Below, piece by piece: positions 36,140-48,712 of a stretch of 64,000 nucleotides of DNA. Source of the stretch: Manis javanica (lineage: Eukaryota > Chordata > Mammalia > Pholidota > Manidae). The translations under genes and the position numbers were made by a program. Below the pieces are notes generated by a model that saw only the letters and a list, made by a program, of their open reading frames with translations, was not told the origin of the DNA and ran no database searches. Within the stretch, counting starts at the first letter, position 1. Every line of letters starts with the position of its first letter. The stretch covers positions 24,571,738-24,635,737 of the forward strand of contig NC_133172.1 in the NCBI RefSeq assembly GCF_040802235.1, in the 5' to 3' direction.

Positions 36140-38129
36140 ATGGTGCCCCTACAAGGTCCTTCTTACCTGCAAACTGTTAGTAAACCCTTTGCTCCAGTAA
36201 CAGAATTTTTTTTGTTGCTACCTGCATTCTCCTTGTTTTCTCTCAGTCTCTTTCCTTTGCCTTATTCCCCCATTTTTCCTTGTCTTAGTTTGTCCTCTGC
36301 CTGCCCTTCAAGACTGCCCGAGGTATGGTTCCCTGCACTAATCAGATCACTCTTGCATCAAGTTTTCCCAAAATAACTAGGGCGTATTCATTTAGATATT
36401 TATATTTTCCTCTATTGTAAAGTTTACTCTCCTGGTTTCTCCCTACCACCAGATTGAGAGGCTAGGGCCAGAGCAAGTACTCACCCATGAAGTTGGACGC
36501 TGAATGAGGCACAGTGGGTAGAGAGTGGGGAGTGAATTTCTGAGTGGTATTATTTTAAAGCAAAAATTTCTGGAGAGTATTTTATAAATAGAAGCTCTAA
36601 CACTTAAAAAAATAGAGCAATCATGTCTGTGTATCTTTCTAGGACTTAATGTCAGAGGAAAATTAAGTATATTACAGGATAGTTTAGATTTAAATTTAGG
36701 CTTTATTTCCAGAAGAAAAAATTGAAAAGAATAAATAATGAATTCAAGGTGTTAAAAAAAAAAAAGAAACTGGGAATATTTTACTTTATTTCCATTTGCT
36801 TCACAATGAACATGTTCTTCCTGTGTAAGATCTCAATGTCAAAAGGTCTGTCCTTTAGTATTTTATTTCCAATGCTTTAAAGTGCAATGGACATCATTTC
36901 ATTACTACTACCATTTCATTTCTCTTTTACTTACTTTCCATCCTGTGATTTAGGAAGGGAACATTTTGCTTAGAGGGGAAAAAATACTATTAAGCAGGTG
37001 AATTGATCAGTTCCTTTCCAAAGGAAGGACTGAGGATTATTTTCTCTTTTCTCAATATTCAGCACTACTTACTGCAGGTTGAAAATGTCCCAATCATAGT
37101 ACTACTAGGAATGTGAGGTTAAGATGGTTTCTACTGTAGATACCTGAAACCAAGTGCTTGCTTATGTTAATGCTTATAAAAAGGTTATTACAGGTCTGAA
37201 ATCTCTGGTTGGCAGTACAAGATTAAAATTAATTTTGTGAAGGGCTTCAGCAGTTTCTATAATAACTCCTCTGTAACCATCAACATAAGACTGGTCTATC
37301 AGGGAATTGAAAAAATCCCAAATTTAATAAACTACACGTTATACTTTTGCAGCTATTATCCTAAACTTGGGCCAATTTGAGTGCCAGAGCTTGCAGTCAT
37401 CTGGCTTTTGAAATCCTTGTCTGATTATAAAATATTTGCAAAGGTAAGAAATGAAAGTGCATAAGTAATAGGTTTTTCATACATTTTTAAAAGGGCAAAC
37501 AAAACCTTGACTCCTCAATTGAAGGGGGAAAAAAGCTAATAATGCATTTCCCATAATTGTCCAGTCTCGGCTGAGTATCTGAAATCTGCCATTTTCTTTA
37601 TCTGTGCATAGCTAAAATTCCAACTCATGCCTCTTCCTTTATCTGAGGCAATACTTGCTTTCTTAGCTCTCCCTACAAAGATACACTCTCTCCTGTAACC
37701 CACTTGGTTCTTTGGAAGGACAAATGTTCTGAGGGCCCCAGCTGATCTCAGAATATGAAAATCAGGTTAGGGACCATATTCCTCTTACTCAAGGATTATT
37801 TATTAGATCCTTTTAAATACAAGTCTCAGATGAGATAAAGAATGTGAAAGGCGCATAAACTGGAAGTCAGGATACAAATGCTCAAAGCATTATTGGTGAG
37901 GTATACCAGTGAGGTCTTAGATGACATTTAGAATAAGATTAGATATGCGGAAAAGCAATTTAGGTCGAGGTATGTCCCTATTCAGACTGAGTAATCAGCT
38001 GAAAATTGGTATTAATGCGACACTCTCATGATGGTTTGGTCCCTTGATTTGCATATGTACATGTTTTTGATGCTAATAGAGAGCAACGCTGAACTCATCT
38101 GCGGTATTGGTTCACATTGTAAGCCCCCG
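36140..38129. other. No gene seen
   Basis: About 2 kb of AT-rich sequence. I see no ORF with protein-like features and no repeat I can name with confidence. Confidence 0.6.
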
Positions 38130-38637
38130 GACTCCCTGTAACTTTGAAGAATTCTTACTAATTGAAATCCAAAAGCAGGTTCTTTGAAAAGACTGAGAAA
38201 ATAGATAAAGTTTTTGTAAGCTTTATAAAAGAGAAAAATGAGATTAAGTTAAGTAAGATGAGGAAACAGCCAGCCATCATCACTTGATAGGAGAGATTAA
38301 TAATACAATATAATTCTGTATAATGTCCTTCATGTAATTGTAGATTAATGATACCAAAATAAAATTTAAAAAAAAAAGAAATGCAAGTGCACTAAGATCC
38401 CCACAAAAAAAAAAAAAAGAATATAACTCTGTGGCAACAAAGTAGAGATACAGATGGTTTATTAACAAAATATAAAATGCCAAAATTTACCCAAGAAACA
38501 GAAACCTTTGAATATACCAATTAGTATAGATGAAATTAAGTATAAAAAATGACCATGACTGGTTGGCTTCAGATGTGATGAGTTCAATTTGACACTTTAA
38601 AGAAAAGATAATTCTAATGCTGTTTAAACTTTATTCT
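38130..38637 (+). mobile_element. Old L1 ORF2 fragment, sense
   Basis: Diverged L1 ORF2: cagggttctttgaaaa-like (aaagcaggttctttgaaaag near 38172), then a lysine-rich block, and after an interruption gtggcaacaaagtagagata near 38432. The two halves are collinear around a 100-bp younger insertion at 38320-38419. Confidence 0.7.
38320..38419 (+). mobile_element. Tiny 5'-truncated L1 with apparent 3' transduction
   Basis: The segment begins with the last bases of a young L1 3'UTR (tccttcatgtaattgtagat, taatgataccaaaataaa), then an A-run (to about 38377), then about 25 bases of non-L1 sequence (about 38380-38404), then a second A-run (38405-38418). A 13-bp target-site duplication with one mismatch flanks the whole unit: aatataattctgt at 38307-38319 and aatataactctgt at 38420-38432. 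Non-L1 sequence between two poly(A) tracts inside one duplication is the hallmark of L1 3' transduction. Confidence 0.78.
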
Positions 38638-38806
38638 AGATCAGAGCTTCTCCAATCTTACTGTGCATGCAGTTCACCTGAGGGTCTTTTTCATGATGCA
38701 TATGTTGATTCCTTATGTCTAGGTTAGGGCCTGAGATTCTGCATTTTTAACAGTTCAGGAAATAAGTTTGACAGCCAGGTGGTATCCATGCTGCTAGTCC
38801 ATGAAA
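38638..38806 (+). repeat. MER5A-type hAT DNA transposon
   Basis: Matches the MER5A order: agatcagagcttctccaatc, gcatgcagttcacctgaggg, gggcctgagattctgcattt, aacagttcagg, and a closing catgctgctagtccatgaaa cat. Confidence 0.75.
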
Positions 38807-39002
38807 CATACTTTGGCTTAAAATTCTGTACCATGGGGGCATCGGGTGAAAAGGAGGATGGAGGCTCTGCAATTCATTTTAATGAGTTTGGCATAAAATT
38901 TAATATTAAAACAATATTAAATATACAGAAACAAAATAATACATCAGTTCCATTTACTAAATATTTTTAAATAAAATACTAGTTAAATAAACCTAGGTTT
39001 TC

Positions 39003-40222
<1,220 letters not shown>

Positions 40223-40259
40223 ACACACACAAAAAATATAACAATATAGCAAAAGAATA

Positions 40260-42760
40260 ATAAGCTTTGACTAAGTAAGATTTATTTTGGAAATAGGACA
40301 TAGTTTGGTATCAACACTATTAAAACAACAAAGAAGAAAAAATCACAAAGCTTATCAATAGATATGAAAAAGGTATTCCTAATACAAATCTAAATAGGGA
40401 AGGATAATCTTTAAATACGACAAAGGCTGTTTACAAAACCAAAACCAATAGCAAATATTCTAAATCGTGAAACACTAAGACAACTTCAGAGATCAAGACT
40501 AGCTAGCAATATACACCATCACTAGCATTATTTAACATAGTTTTGGAGGTTCTAGAACATGCAATAAATAGGACAAGAAAAAAATAACCAATATAAATCC
40601 TACAAAAGAAGAGAGAAAGCTATGTTTTGTTCATAATACATTTCCAGAAAATTTAGAGACCCTAATTAATACATTAAAATTAAAAATGTAGTAAGATGTT
40701 GAGATGTAAGACAAATATTTCAATCAAAGCTTTTCACACATCTCTACATCAGAAATAATCTAAAAATGGGGAAAAGTGTTAACTTTACAGTATATAAGCT
40801 ATTGTTCAGTGAAGGCTATTGTTTAAGTAATAATCCTCAGTACCTAGAATGGTGCCTGGCTCCTAGTAGGTGGTAAATAAATATTTGTTGAATGAGTGTG
40901 ACAAATAAAAAAAACATGAAACATGCATATATTCATAAGTAAGGCACAGAACTTTAGGAAAAAAGTCTAAAGATCTAAACAAATGTAAAGACATCCTGCT
41001 GTTGGCTGAGGTAACTTAGTTTCATTAAAAAGTAAATTATCTCCAAATTAACATACACATTTAATGAATTTCAATTAGTATCTCTAGCATTTTTTGTTTG
41101 TTTATTTAGGATAAAATGGTCATTAAATTTATACAGAAGAAGAAATATCCAGGAATAGCAAAGAAAATTATGAAAAAGGAAAAATGAAGATTTCTTAGAT
41201 GTAACACTCTCCTGTAAAATCATTGTAGTTATGACACTGGGTATGAGTATGACATTGACATGGGAACAGACAGGTCAGTGGAACAAAATAGACTCAAGAA
41301 CTAGATCTCAGGGTATATAAGAATTTACGAAGAATAAGATTCAATTAGTAGGAAAAATAATGGTTTGTTTAATAAACGGTACTGGCAAAATCTATCCATC
41401 TAGAAGAGACCAGAGTTGAACCATAGCTCTCATTATTCATGAAAATAAATTCCAGGGAAATTAAAGTTTCATATAGGACAAAAAAAACTTTTTTACATCT
41501 CAGGAACTGTGTATCTGAGGATGAAGAAGACCTTCAAATGACAGGACACTTAAAACCTATAACAGAAAAGAGACCTATTTGTATACAAAAATAAAATCGA
41601 GTAGCAAAAGATTATTAGCCAAATTAAATGACAAATAATACATTTGTTAAAAGTTAATGAAAATGGAATAATTAGTTAATATCTATACATAGATTTTATA
41701 AATTGACAGACAAAAATCTCAAGAAAAATGGGGAAAGGAAATGTATAAGCAAATATAGAAAACAGTTAATCTGAGTGACTAATAAACAAATGAGAAGGTA
41801 TGAAATCTAGTTTGAGCAAGTGCAATAGCAATATCACTTTTATATCCATTAGTTGAATAAAACTACAAAGAGGAATATATCTTTCGCTGTTGAGTAAGTG
41901 TGAGAAAGGGTACTCTCACACATTGCTGACAGATATCGGAGATAGTTTTAATATATTTCTCCAGACTGCTTTCCAAAAACAAAAATACAGATACCATTTG
42001 TTATAGCAGCCACTCTTCTGAGACGCTCCCCATAGAAATAAAAACACAAATATGGAAAAACTGAATTTATAAGAATATTTGATTCAGTGATTTATAGTGA
42101 GCCCAAACTATAAACAAGTGACAGTGACAAAAAACAATAATAGAATGTATAAAATTTTCTGTACATAATCTTATGAGTGTAGAAAAAATGTGGAAGAATA
42201 CGAGGTGTTGTTAACATGGATTATCTGGATGGAACTAGATGTGGGGAGGGAAGAGTGTAGTGGGGAGTCAGGCACATAGAAACAAGCTAACAAGGAAAAA
42301 GCAAGAACATGCCACTGCCTGCCTGCTGTCTGCCCTTGCCAGCATGAGTGACTGCCCATTTTGTAAAATTACATATATATGTATATGCATATATATGAAT
42401 ATATAGATATATATGATCTATATATATATATATATTGATCTACTTATCTGCCTAAAGAAAGAGGGGGAAAGTGAGTTATACCTATATCTATAGACCCATA
42501 AGGATGCTTATGACATTGCTAAGTGAAAAAAGAAAATTGCAATGTAAAGTGTGTATGGTTCTCTTCGGTAGGAACAAACAAAAACACCCTCTATATATTG
42601 CTGCTTTGATACGTTTGCAAAAAAGGCATGGGAAAGCACTGCAAACTCTTAGGATAGGTATAGCGTAGGGTTGAGAGGTGGGGAACGATTAAGGTATTTC
42701 TTTACAGAGTTTCTCATATCTGCTACAATGAGCCTGTATTGCTTTGTAACTTGAAAAACT
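40260..42760 (+). mobile_element. Old L1 fragments, sense (L1M-type)
   Basis: Diverged L1 ORF2 can be followed in pieces: tagcattatttaacatagtt ttggagg near 40522 (RT palm region), ggtcagtggaacaaaatag near 41274, tttatagtgagcccaaact near 42095, and the ORF2/3'UTR end near 42480-42750. No piece is open for long. A sense L2-like 3' end lies within at about 40845-40905 (gtgcctggctcctagtaggt, aataaatatttgttgaatga). Confidence 0.7.
42368..42436. repeat. (TA)n-rich microsatellite
   Basis: Alternating TA/TG/GA units, including an uninterrupted stretch near 42418-42435. Likely length-variable. Confidence 0.9.
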
Positions 42761-43169
42761 TGAAATATTGTCCTATCTGGGCAGACATTTTTCCTGACTT
42801 ATTACTTTACTTTGATTATCAGTTGGTCCTTCCTATTAATTAATATTAGACATTGACTAGTATTTAATGTCAGTGGTCAATTTTTTTTGTATATTAGCAT
42901 ATAGATATACACATATATAAAAATTCTATAAATATACATTTCTGGGTATATGGGTAGAGTAAATTTGGAATTTAGCAATGGTTTCCTAGAAAAATTAAAA
43001 GCAATAGATCTACCACTTATTTACTTGTATCACTCATGAATTCTAAATCACAGATTTTCTTGGCTCATTCAAATATGAAGGAAAGAAGGATGATGAGTAA
43101 TACAGAGAAATCATTTGCATCTCATCACATAAATATCAGAGATGTCTAACTGAACTCTCCACAATGAAG

Positions 43170-43375
43170 TAAATGGACTATATTCTGTGCTATCTAATAT
43201 TAATTATAACCACTAGCCCCATGTGGCTATAGAGCACTTTAAATGTGATGACTGTATCTGAAGAATTGAATTTCTTTAATTTAATTTAAATAATTTAAAT
43301 TTTATAATTTTGGATTAAATATAAATAGCCACATGTAGACAATAGTTATAGCATGTTCAGTAGAACTACTACTCT
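43170..43375 (+). repeat. hAT-type DNA transposon remnant (MER58-like)
   Basis: The text ctgtgctatctaatattaat, actagccccatgtggctata, gagcactttaaatgtgatg, a run of aatttaattt units and a closing atagccacatgtagacaat is a known nonautonomous hAT pattern. The family name is tentative. The rest of 42761-43967 has no gene I can see; 43490-43640 is an A/T-rich patch that may be old LINE. Confidence 0.5.
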
Positions 43376-43967
43376 CACTTAAAACAAACAAAAGAAATCC
43401 CAGGCTCATTGATAATTGAAATGATGAATTTGCTTCTTTTAGCTAATAACTGGTATGTAAGAGAATATCCTGTATGTGTATGGTGTAATAGCTTTTTAAA
43501 AACATTGTTATAATTGTAAAATTTTAATAAAATAAAACAAACATATAAAATATGAAAACATGACAAATACCCATGAACCCACCATTTACATTTAAAAAAT
43601 GTTACTATTTCATTAAATTTTGCCTCCAATTTTTAAAAATATTACATATCCAAGCTCCCTTTATATTCTCCCCTTTCCTTCCCTTCTCCACACCAAGTTA
43701 AAGACATATAAATTAGGCATGTGTCCTTCCTGTCCACTGGTATCAGATATTTGCTTCATGCTTTTCAAAGACGGACAAGAACCATACATCATCAGAGTAT
43801 AGCATTCTGTCTGGGTTATATGTGTATCTGTGTGTGTGGTCCTGTGTATTTGCCCAAAATAATCCACTTGCCAAGAAAGATTAGAGGAATTTAGAGCCAT
43901 AGAAAAAAGGAGAGCAATCTGGATGAGGGGTTATTTACTCACAGAAAGTGAGAATGGATAATATTAA

Positions 43968-44103
43968 ATAAGAATCATACAACTTAATAACAAAAGAGCA
44001 AATAATTTAATTTAAAAATTAGCAAAGAACCTGAGTATTTTTCCAAATAAAACATAATTATGGACATTAGGTATAAGAAAAGGTGCTTAACATCACTGAT
44101 ACT
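43968..44103 (+). mobile_element. L1 ORF2 C-terminal scrap
   Basis: A short diverged piece resembling the [20 protein letters not shown] region of ORF2 (acttaataacaaaagagcaa, ataatttaatttaaaaatta). It abuts the next L1, which starts further 5' in ORF2, so it is a separate insertion. Confidence 0.55.
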
Positions 44104-45232
44104 AAACCTAGACAAGGACAATGCAATAAAAGAAAATTACAGGCCAATAACCTGGATGAACATAGGTGCAAAAATCCTCAGCAAAATATTAGCAAACTGA
44201 GTTCAACAATACATTAAAAAGATTATATACCATGATCAAGTGCTATTTATTCCAGGTAAGTGAGGATGGTTCACTAAACGTCTGCAAATCACTCAGTGTG
44301 ATACACCACACTAACAAAATGAAGGATAAAAACATGATCATCTCAATAGATGCAAAAAAATCATTTGAAAAAATTCGACATCCATTTATGATAAAAACAA
44401 AGTGGCTATAGAGGGAATGCACTTCAATATAATAAAGACAGTATATGACAAGCCCATAGATAACATCATATTCAATGGTGAAAAGCTGAAACATTTTCCT
44501 CTAAGATCAGGAATAAGACGAGGATGCACACTCTGATCACTTCTATTAACATAGTATTGGAAGTCCTAGCCAGAGCAATTAGGCAAGAAAAAGAAATAAA
44601 AAGCATCCAAGTTGGAAAGGAAGAAGTAAAACTCACAATTTACAGATGATATAAAAAAAAAAACCCACTAAAGACTCCATAAAAAAACTAAGAATAAATT
44701 CAGTGAAGTTGCAGGATACAGAATTAAATCATAAAAGGCTGTTGGATACTTCTGCACTAGTAATAAGTTATCAGAAAGAGAGAAGAATGAAATAATCCCA
44801 CTTACAATTATAACAAAAAGAATAAAATAACTGGGAATAAGTTTAACCTAGATTAAAAGACCTGTATATGGAGAAATATAAGACACTAATGAAAGAAATC
44901 AAAGAACATACAAATAGATTGGGAAAATCAATATTAAAATGTCCATACTACCCAAAGGAATATATAGATTCCATGCAATCCTTATAAAAATTCCAAAGGC
45001 AATTTTCAAAGAAATTGAACAAATAACTATGTGTAGGAAAGCACACACACACACAAAAAAAACAATAGCCAGAGCAATCTTGAGAAGGAAGAACAAAGCT
45101 AGAGGCATCACACCCCTAATTTCAAACTATATTACAAACTGTAGTAATGAAAACTATGTATGGTATTTGCATAAAAACAGATCACAGATCAATGGAATAA
45201 AATAGAAAGCCCCCAAATAAACCCACACCTTT
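44104..45232 (+). mobile_element. Old L1 'A', part 1 (ORF2 RT region)
   Basis: Begins with the NYRPI block (gaaaattacaggccaataac) and runs through the palm and thumb regions of ORF2 with many stops. It stops inside the sequence that normally reads (P)NPxxYGQLI. The continuation appears at 46503, so a younger L1 has split it. Confidence 0.78.
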
Positions 45233-46502
45233 AATAATAAACCTCCAATAAAACTCTTAGAAGAAAACAGGCAAAACTCTTGAATATAAACATGAGCAAC
45301 TTCATGAACATATCTCCATGGGTGACAGAAACAAAAGCAAAAATGAACAAGTGGGACTATATCAAAATGAAAAGCTTCTGTACAGCAAAGGACACCATCA
45401 GTAGGACAAAAAGGCATCCTACAGTATGGGAGAATATATTCATAAATGACATCCAATAAAGGGTTGACATCCAAAACATATAAAGAGCACACATGCCTCA
45501 ACAACCAAAAAGCAAATAGCCCAATTAAAAAATGGGCAGAGGATCTGAACAGACACTTCTCCAAAGAAGAAATTTAGATGGCCAACAGGCACATGAAAAG
45601 ATGCTCCACATTGCTAATCATCAGGGAAATGCAAATTAAAAGCACAATGAGATATCACCTCACACCAGTTAGGATGGCTAACATCCAAAAGACAAACAAC
45701 AACATGCTGGCAAGAATGCAGAGAAAGGGGAACCTTCCTACACAACCGGTGGGAATGTAAATTAGTTCAACCATTGAAAGCAGTATGGAGGTTTCTCAAA
45801 AAGCTCAAAATAGAAATATCATTTGACCCAGGAATTTAACTCCTAGGAATTTATCTGAAAAAAACAGGATCACAGATTCCGACATATGCACTCTTATGTT
45901 TATTTGCAGCACTATTTATAATAGCTAAGAAATGGAAGCAATCTAAGTGTCCATCAGTAGATGAATGGATAAAGAAGATGTGGTACATATACACAATGGA
46001 ATATTATCCAGCCATAAGAAGAAAACAAACCCTTCCATTTGCAACAACATGGATGGAGTTAGAGGATATTACGCTCAGTGAAATAAGCCAGGCAAAGAAA
46101 GACAAGTATCAAATGATTTCACTCATCTATGGAGTATAAGAATAAAGCAAAAACTGAAGGAACAAAACAGCAGCAGACTCACAGAACCCAAGAATGGACT
46201 AACAGTTACCAAAGGGAAGGGGATTGGGGAGGGTGAGTGGGAAGGGAGGGATAAGAGGGTTAAGGGGCATTACGATTAGTACACATAATGTAGGGGGGGC
46301 ATGGGGAAGGAAGTAAAGCACAGAGAAGACAAGTAGTGACTCTATAGCATCTTACTATCCTGACAGACAGTAACTATAATGGGGTATGTGGAGGGGACTT
46401 GATAATAGGGGGAATGTAGTAACCACAATGTTGCTCATGTGAAACCCAAGCATAAGATTGTATATTAATGCTAACTTAATAATAAATAATAAATAAATAA
46501 CC
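45233..46502 (+). mobile_element. Truncated L1 'B' inserted in L1 'A'
   Basis: Starts at about 45240 in the C-terminal ORF2 region (caataaaactcttagaagaa) and runs through the cysteine-rich end, 3'UTR and an AATAAA-rich tail (about 46480-46500). Stops and frameshifts are present. Its flanks are collinear parts of L1 'A'. A clear target-site duplication is not readable. Confidence 0.78.
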
Positions 46503-46947
46503 CTGCAATGTCAATTAATTTATGACTAAGGAGCCAAGAATATATAATGGGGAAAGGACAGTGTCCTCAATAAATGGTGTTGAGAAATCTGTAAAGCCAC
46601 ATGCAAAAGAATGAAGCTTGACCACTATTTTATACCATACACAAAAATTTACTTGAAATCGATTAGACTTGAACATAAGACTTGAAACCATAAAACTCAC
46701 AAGAAAACAGGAAGTAAACTCCCTGATATCAATCTTGGTGATGATATTTTGATCTGACACCAAAAACAAAAGCAACAAAAGGAAACGTAAGTAAGTGGGA
46801 CTATATCATACTATAAAGCTTCTGCACAACAAAGGAAACCATCAACAAAACAAAAAGGCAGCCTACTGAATGGGAGAACATATTAGCAAATCACATATTT
46901 GATAAGCAGCTAGTATCTAAAATACATAAAGAACTCAACAGCAAAAA
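46503..46947 (+). mobile_element. Old L1 'A', part 2
   Basis: Resumes with gtcaattaatttatgactaa ggagcc, the expected next ORF2 bases after 45232, and runs to aactcaacagcaaaaa, where the full-length L1 'C' enters. The ORF2 reading is broken by many stops. Confidence 0.8.
46931..46947. repeat. Target-site duplication, left copy
   Basis: The 17-mer gaactcaacagcaaaaa recurs exactly at 52930-52946, on the other side of L1 'C'. Confidence 0.92.
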
Positions 46948-47561
46948 AATGGTGGCATGAGAGGAGAGACAGAGGCTTCCTCCTAAAACTGAATACAATT
47001 AGAAAATTTTATTGGCTCAACTAATCCTGAGAGAGCAACAGGAGAGAGGAAGGCACCAGACTGCACACAACTGGAGAAAAGAGCAGACCTCACCGAATGG
47101 GGATAACATACCAGAGCTGTGGCTCCACAGGACCTGAGCCCTTCCCCCACCCCAGCTCACTGGTGGGAGGAAGAGAAATGGAGCAGGAAGGTAGTGGAAG
47201 GCTTGGGACTGCTGAATACCTAGCTCTGGAGATCTTCTCTGGGAGCACAAACTTACATTTCATAGTGCTTTCATGAGACTCGCATGACTATCAGGTTGGA
47301 AAGTTAATACAGGCAGAGTTCCTGGAGAGACTGGGATTCCGGCTGCTTGTGGAAAGCAGGGATCCATATCTGGCTGCTCTGGGACAAAAACTTATACCTG
47401 TGTGACCAGCCTACTGGCTCAGGCAGTGGAGACAGGCACAGCAGCTGGGAGGTGGGGAACAGCTCTTTCCTCCCCCCAGGCACCAGTACTGCTCCCCTGT
47501 GACCCCCGGCATTGCTTCAGGGGCTGAGCAGCTCCAGAATAGAGCTTCTGGACACTAGAAG

Positions 47562-48408
47562 GTGCCATATACAAACACGAAACACCAAAGTAACCTTGTC
47601 CAGAGTAAAATAATTAATACAACTCCCAAGAAAGATTTAAATAGTATGGACCTCGTGACTCTTCCTGAAAGGGAGTTCAAAATAAAAATAATCAACATTC
47701 TAATGGAGGTATGGGAAGACATCCAAGAACTCAGGAATGAATTCAGGTTGGAGATCCAATCACTGAGGAAGCAGGATGGATATGGTGGAGGAGACAATAA
47801 ATGAAATGAAACTAGAGAAGAGGAATACAAAGAAGCTGAGGCACAGAGAGAAAAAAGGATCTCTAAGAATGAAAGAATATTGAGAGAACTGTGTGACCAA
47901 TCCAAGCATAACAATATTCACATTATAGGGATACCAGAAGAAGAAGAAGAGAGAGAAAGGGATAGAAAGTGTCTCTGAGGAGGTAGTTGCTGAAAACTTC
48001 CCCAAGCTGGGGAAGGAGATAGTCTCTCAGGCCATGGAGATCCACAGATCTCCCAACACAAGGGACCCAAGGAAGACAACACCAAGACACATAGTAATTA
48101 AAATGGGAAAGATCAAGGATAAGGACAGACTGCTAAAAGCAGCCAGAGAGAGAAATAAGATCACATGCAAAGGAAAGCCCATCAGGCTAACATCAGACTT
48201 CTCAGCAGAAATCTTACAGGCCAGAAGGGAGTGGCATGATGTATTTAATGCCATGAAGCAGAAGGGCCTGGAACCAAGATTACTTTATCTGGCAAAATTA
48301 TCATTTAAATTTGAAGGACAGATTAAACAATTTCCAGATAAGCAGAAGCAGAGAGAATTTACCTCCCACAAACAATCTCTACATTGTATTTTGGAGGGAC
48401 TGCTATAA
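47562..48408 (+). pseudogene. L1 'C' ORF1, broken
   Basis: The N-terminal coiled-coil part is open to 47804, then shifts frame. The middle carries the charged block (gaagaagaagagagagaaag, about 47938). The RNA-binding C-terminal half is open at 48034-48408 with TPRHIVIKM, KGKPIRLTSD and LQARREWHDV blocks. The coiled coil is shortened compared with the 1365-2209 copy. Non-functional. The spacer 48409-48712 holds no gene. Confidence 0.87.
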
Positions 48409-48712
48409 ATGGAAGTATTCCTAAGGTTGAATAGCTGTCACCAGAGGTAATAACCACAGTAAAGAAAGTAGAACACCTAATTACAAAGCAAATGCAAAAT
48501 TAAATTAACTATCCTCAAAGTCAATCAAGGGATAGACAAAAAGTACAGAATTTGACACCTAATATGTAAAGAATGAAGGTGGAAGAGAAAGGAGGAGAAA
48601 TAGAAAAGAACCTTTAGATTGTGCTTGTAACAGCATACTAAGTGAGTTAAGTTAGACTCTTAGTAAGGAAAGTAACCTGGAACCTTTGGTAACCATGAAT
48701 CTAAAGCATGAA

